Below are positions 62,779 through 64,000 of a DNA stretch of 64,000 nucleotides, one piece after another. Source of the stretch: Kribbella kalugense (GTDB lineage Bacteria > Actinomycetota > Actinomycetes > Propionibacteriales > Kribbellaceae); contig NZ_SODF01000004.1 of NCBI RefSeq assembly GCF_004365875.1, positions 186,001 through 250,000 of the forward strand, written 5' to 3'. The notes beneath the pieces were generated by a model. The model worked only from the letters and a program-made list of their open reading frames with translations, had not been told where the DNA came from and did not search any database. The position numbers and the translations under genes were made by a program. How positions within the stretch are numbered: the first letter of the stretch is position 1; each line of letters opens with the position of its first letter.

Positions 62779-64000
62779 GTGACTGAAGCCGTCGAGGTGA
62801 CCCGGGTCGTCGACCGGGCGCACCGGGAGAGCTGGTCGACCGTGCTCGCATCGGTCGTCCGGCTGACGCGGGACCTCGACCTGGCCGAGGACTGCACTCA
62901 GGACGCGTTCGTCCAGGCGTTGCGGACCTGGCCGGACGGGATCCCGGCGAATCCGGGTGGCTGGCTGACGACCGTCGCGCGGCGGCTGGCGCTGGATCGG
63001 CTGCGACGGGAGACGACTCTGCGGCGGAAGCTCCCGCTGCTGGTGGAGGAGCCCGGCGAGATCGAGCAGCCGACAGACCCGCTGAGGCTGGTGTTCACGT
63101 GCTGCCACCCGGCACTGGCGCGCGAGTCGCAGGTCGCGCTAACGCTGCGGCTGATCTGCGGTCTGACCACCCGTGAGGTAGCGGCGGTCCTGCTGATTGG
63201 TGAGCCGACGGCGGCGGCGCGGATCACTCGGGCGAAGAAGAAGATCGCGGCGGCGGGGATCCCGTACCGGATCCCGGCGGATCATGAGTTGTCGGCGCGG
63301 TTGGACGTCGTACTGACCGTCGTGCATCTGGTCTACACGGCCGGGCATGTGGCGGCCGGGTCGGAGCTGACGCGGACCGATCTGACCGGGCGGGCGATCG
63401 AGTTGGCACGGATGCTCGAGCGGTTGATGCCCGACGAACCGGAGCCGCAGGCGTTGCTCGGGCTGCTGCTGATGACCGAGGCGCGCGGCGATGCTCGGGT
63501 GAGTGCGGACGGCGAGCTTGTGCTGCTGGCTGATCAGGATCGGTCGCGGTGGAACATGCAGCTGCTGGTGGAGGGAGTGTCGCGGGCCACGGAGGCGTTG
63601 GAGCGCGGGCAGGGGCGATTCGCCTTGCAGGCGGCGGTTGCCGGGCTGCATGTGACCGCGCCGTCGTGGGCGAAAACGAACTGGGGCCAGGTGGTGCGGA
63701 TGTACGACGCGATGATGGTCAGCTGGCCGACGCCCATCGTCGCGCTCAACCGGGCCGCCGCGCACAGCCTCGTCCCAGGCGCTGACCTGACCGCGGTCCT
63801 CGCCGAACTGGATGCCTTGAGCAACGAGCCGGCGCTGGCGACGTACGCCTACCTGCCGGCGACCAGAGCAGACATCCTCACTCGGCTGAACCGGCCGGAC
63901 GAGGCAGCCGACGCATACAAGGCCGCGATCGCGCTGACCGCCAACGAGGCTGAGCGCCGCTTCCTGACCGCTCGGCTTCAGGCGCGCGGAGCCCAGAGCT
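62779..64000 (+). CDS. ECF sigma factor of the ECF42 type (3' end cut by window)
   Basis: At least 407 residues, open to the window end. Region 2 has DLAEDCTQDAFVQALRTWP, and region 4 has LRLICGLTTREVAAVLLIGE. VFTCCHPALA and the long C-terminal TPR-like extension (VHLVYTAGHVAAGSE, LLLMTEARGDARVSAD, AFLDALSNEPAL-like end) define the ECF42 type. The GTG at 62779 has GGGGAGGAG upstream. It is encoded with the DGPF protein before it. It lacks an anti-sigma neighbour, so control probably rests in its own C-terminal domain. Confidence 0.93.
   Translation, partial: MTEAVEVTRVVDRAHRESWSTVLASVVRLTRDLDLAEDCTQDAFVQALRTWPDGIPANPGGWLTTVARRLALDRLRRETTLRRKLPLLVEEPGEIEQPTDPLRLVFTCCHPALARESQVALTLRLICGLTTREVAAVLLIGEPTAAARITRAKKKIAAAGIPYRIPADHELSARLDVVLTVVHLVYTAGHVAAGSELTRTDLTGRAIELARMLERLMPDEPEPQALLGLLLMTEARGDARVSADGELVLLADQDRSRWNMQLLVEGVSRATEALERGQGRFALQAAVAGLHVTAPSWAKTNWGQVVRMYDAMMVSWPTPIVALNRAAAHSLVPGADLTAVLAELDALSNEPALATYAYLPATRADILTRLNRPDEAADAYKAAIALTANEAERRFLTARLQARGAQS

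Overview
The window is a 64 kb piece of a GC-rich actinobacterial chromosome. GTG and TTG starts are common, 4-bp ATGA/GTGA gene overlaps are frequent, and the actinobacterial markers NucS, a Scy/FilP-type polar coiled-coil protein, a MDMPI-fold protein and IcmA are present. Codon style (many GTAC/CGTAC tracts) and gene content suggest a Kribbella-like member of the Propionibacteriales; this placement is inference. I see no rRNA, complete tRNA, CRISPR array, phage or insertion sequence, so this looks like ordinary chromosome with accessory insertions.

Layout. 0-9 kb: a 5'-truncated glutaminase converges on glmS across a strong two-armed terminator. Then come mismatch endonuclease NucS, a methyltransferase fused to a degenerate phosphatase fold and coupled to a Nudix hydrolase, a tandem-duplicated 3-hydroxyacyl-CoA dehydrogenase, and a zeta-type toxin-antitoxin pair. 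9-17 kb: a divergent PhyH/AraC pair, an amino-acid ABC importer, a DesK/DesR-like two-component system divergent from a fatty-acid desaturase, a small zinc-ribbon-like protein and an alpha/beta hydrolase. 17-23 kb: an operon of intracellular NamZ-type muramidase (DUF1343), a double GNAT, a sugar ABC importer and a PIG-L deacetylase. 23-28 kb: repeat-rich spacers, a ChbG-like deacetylase, a second AraC/PhyH pair, an orphan HicB-like repressor and a HhH-like gene. 28-41 kb: AI-2E transporter and Scy/FilP protein, crotonyl-CoA carboxylase/reductase, methylmalonyl-CoA epimerase, thiolase and MeaB, a PH-domain membrane protein, and an ECF42-type sigma factor with its DGPF partner. 41-50 kb: an oligopeptide ABC operon that also encodes an M14 carboxypeptidase, a beta-lactamase-fold hydrolase and a GbsR/MarR regulator. 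50-54 kb: IcmA, a two-TM channel-like protein with NAD-binding domains, and a thioredoxin-TPR protein. 54-64 kb: MarR/SMP-30 and RpiR/Tat-hydrolase pairs, a HTH-citrate synthase fusion divergent from a second citrate synthase, a Baeyer-Villiger-type monooxygenase, and a second DGPF/ECF pair truncated by the window end.

How the genes work together. Ccr, thiolase, hydroxyacyl-CoA dehydrogenase, epimerase, MeaB and the acyl-CoA mutase form a C4/C5 acyl-CoA network (ethylmalonyl- and methylmalonyl-CoA supply, B12 mutase maintenance) feeding the citrate synthases. The NamZ operon and the peptide operon could together import and break down cell-wall sugars and peptides. I consider these two operons the most interesting candidate systems here.
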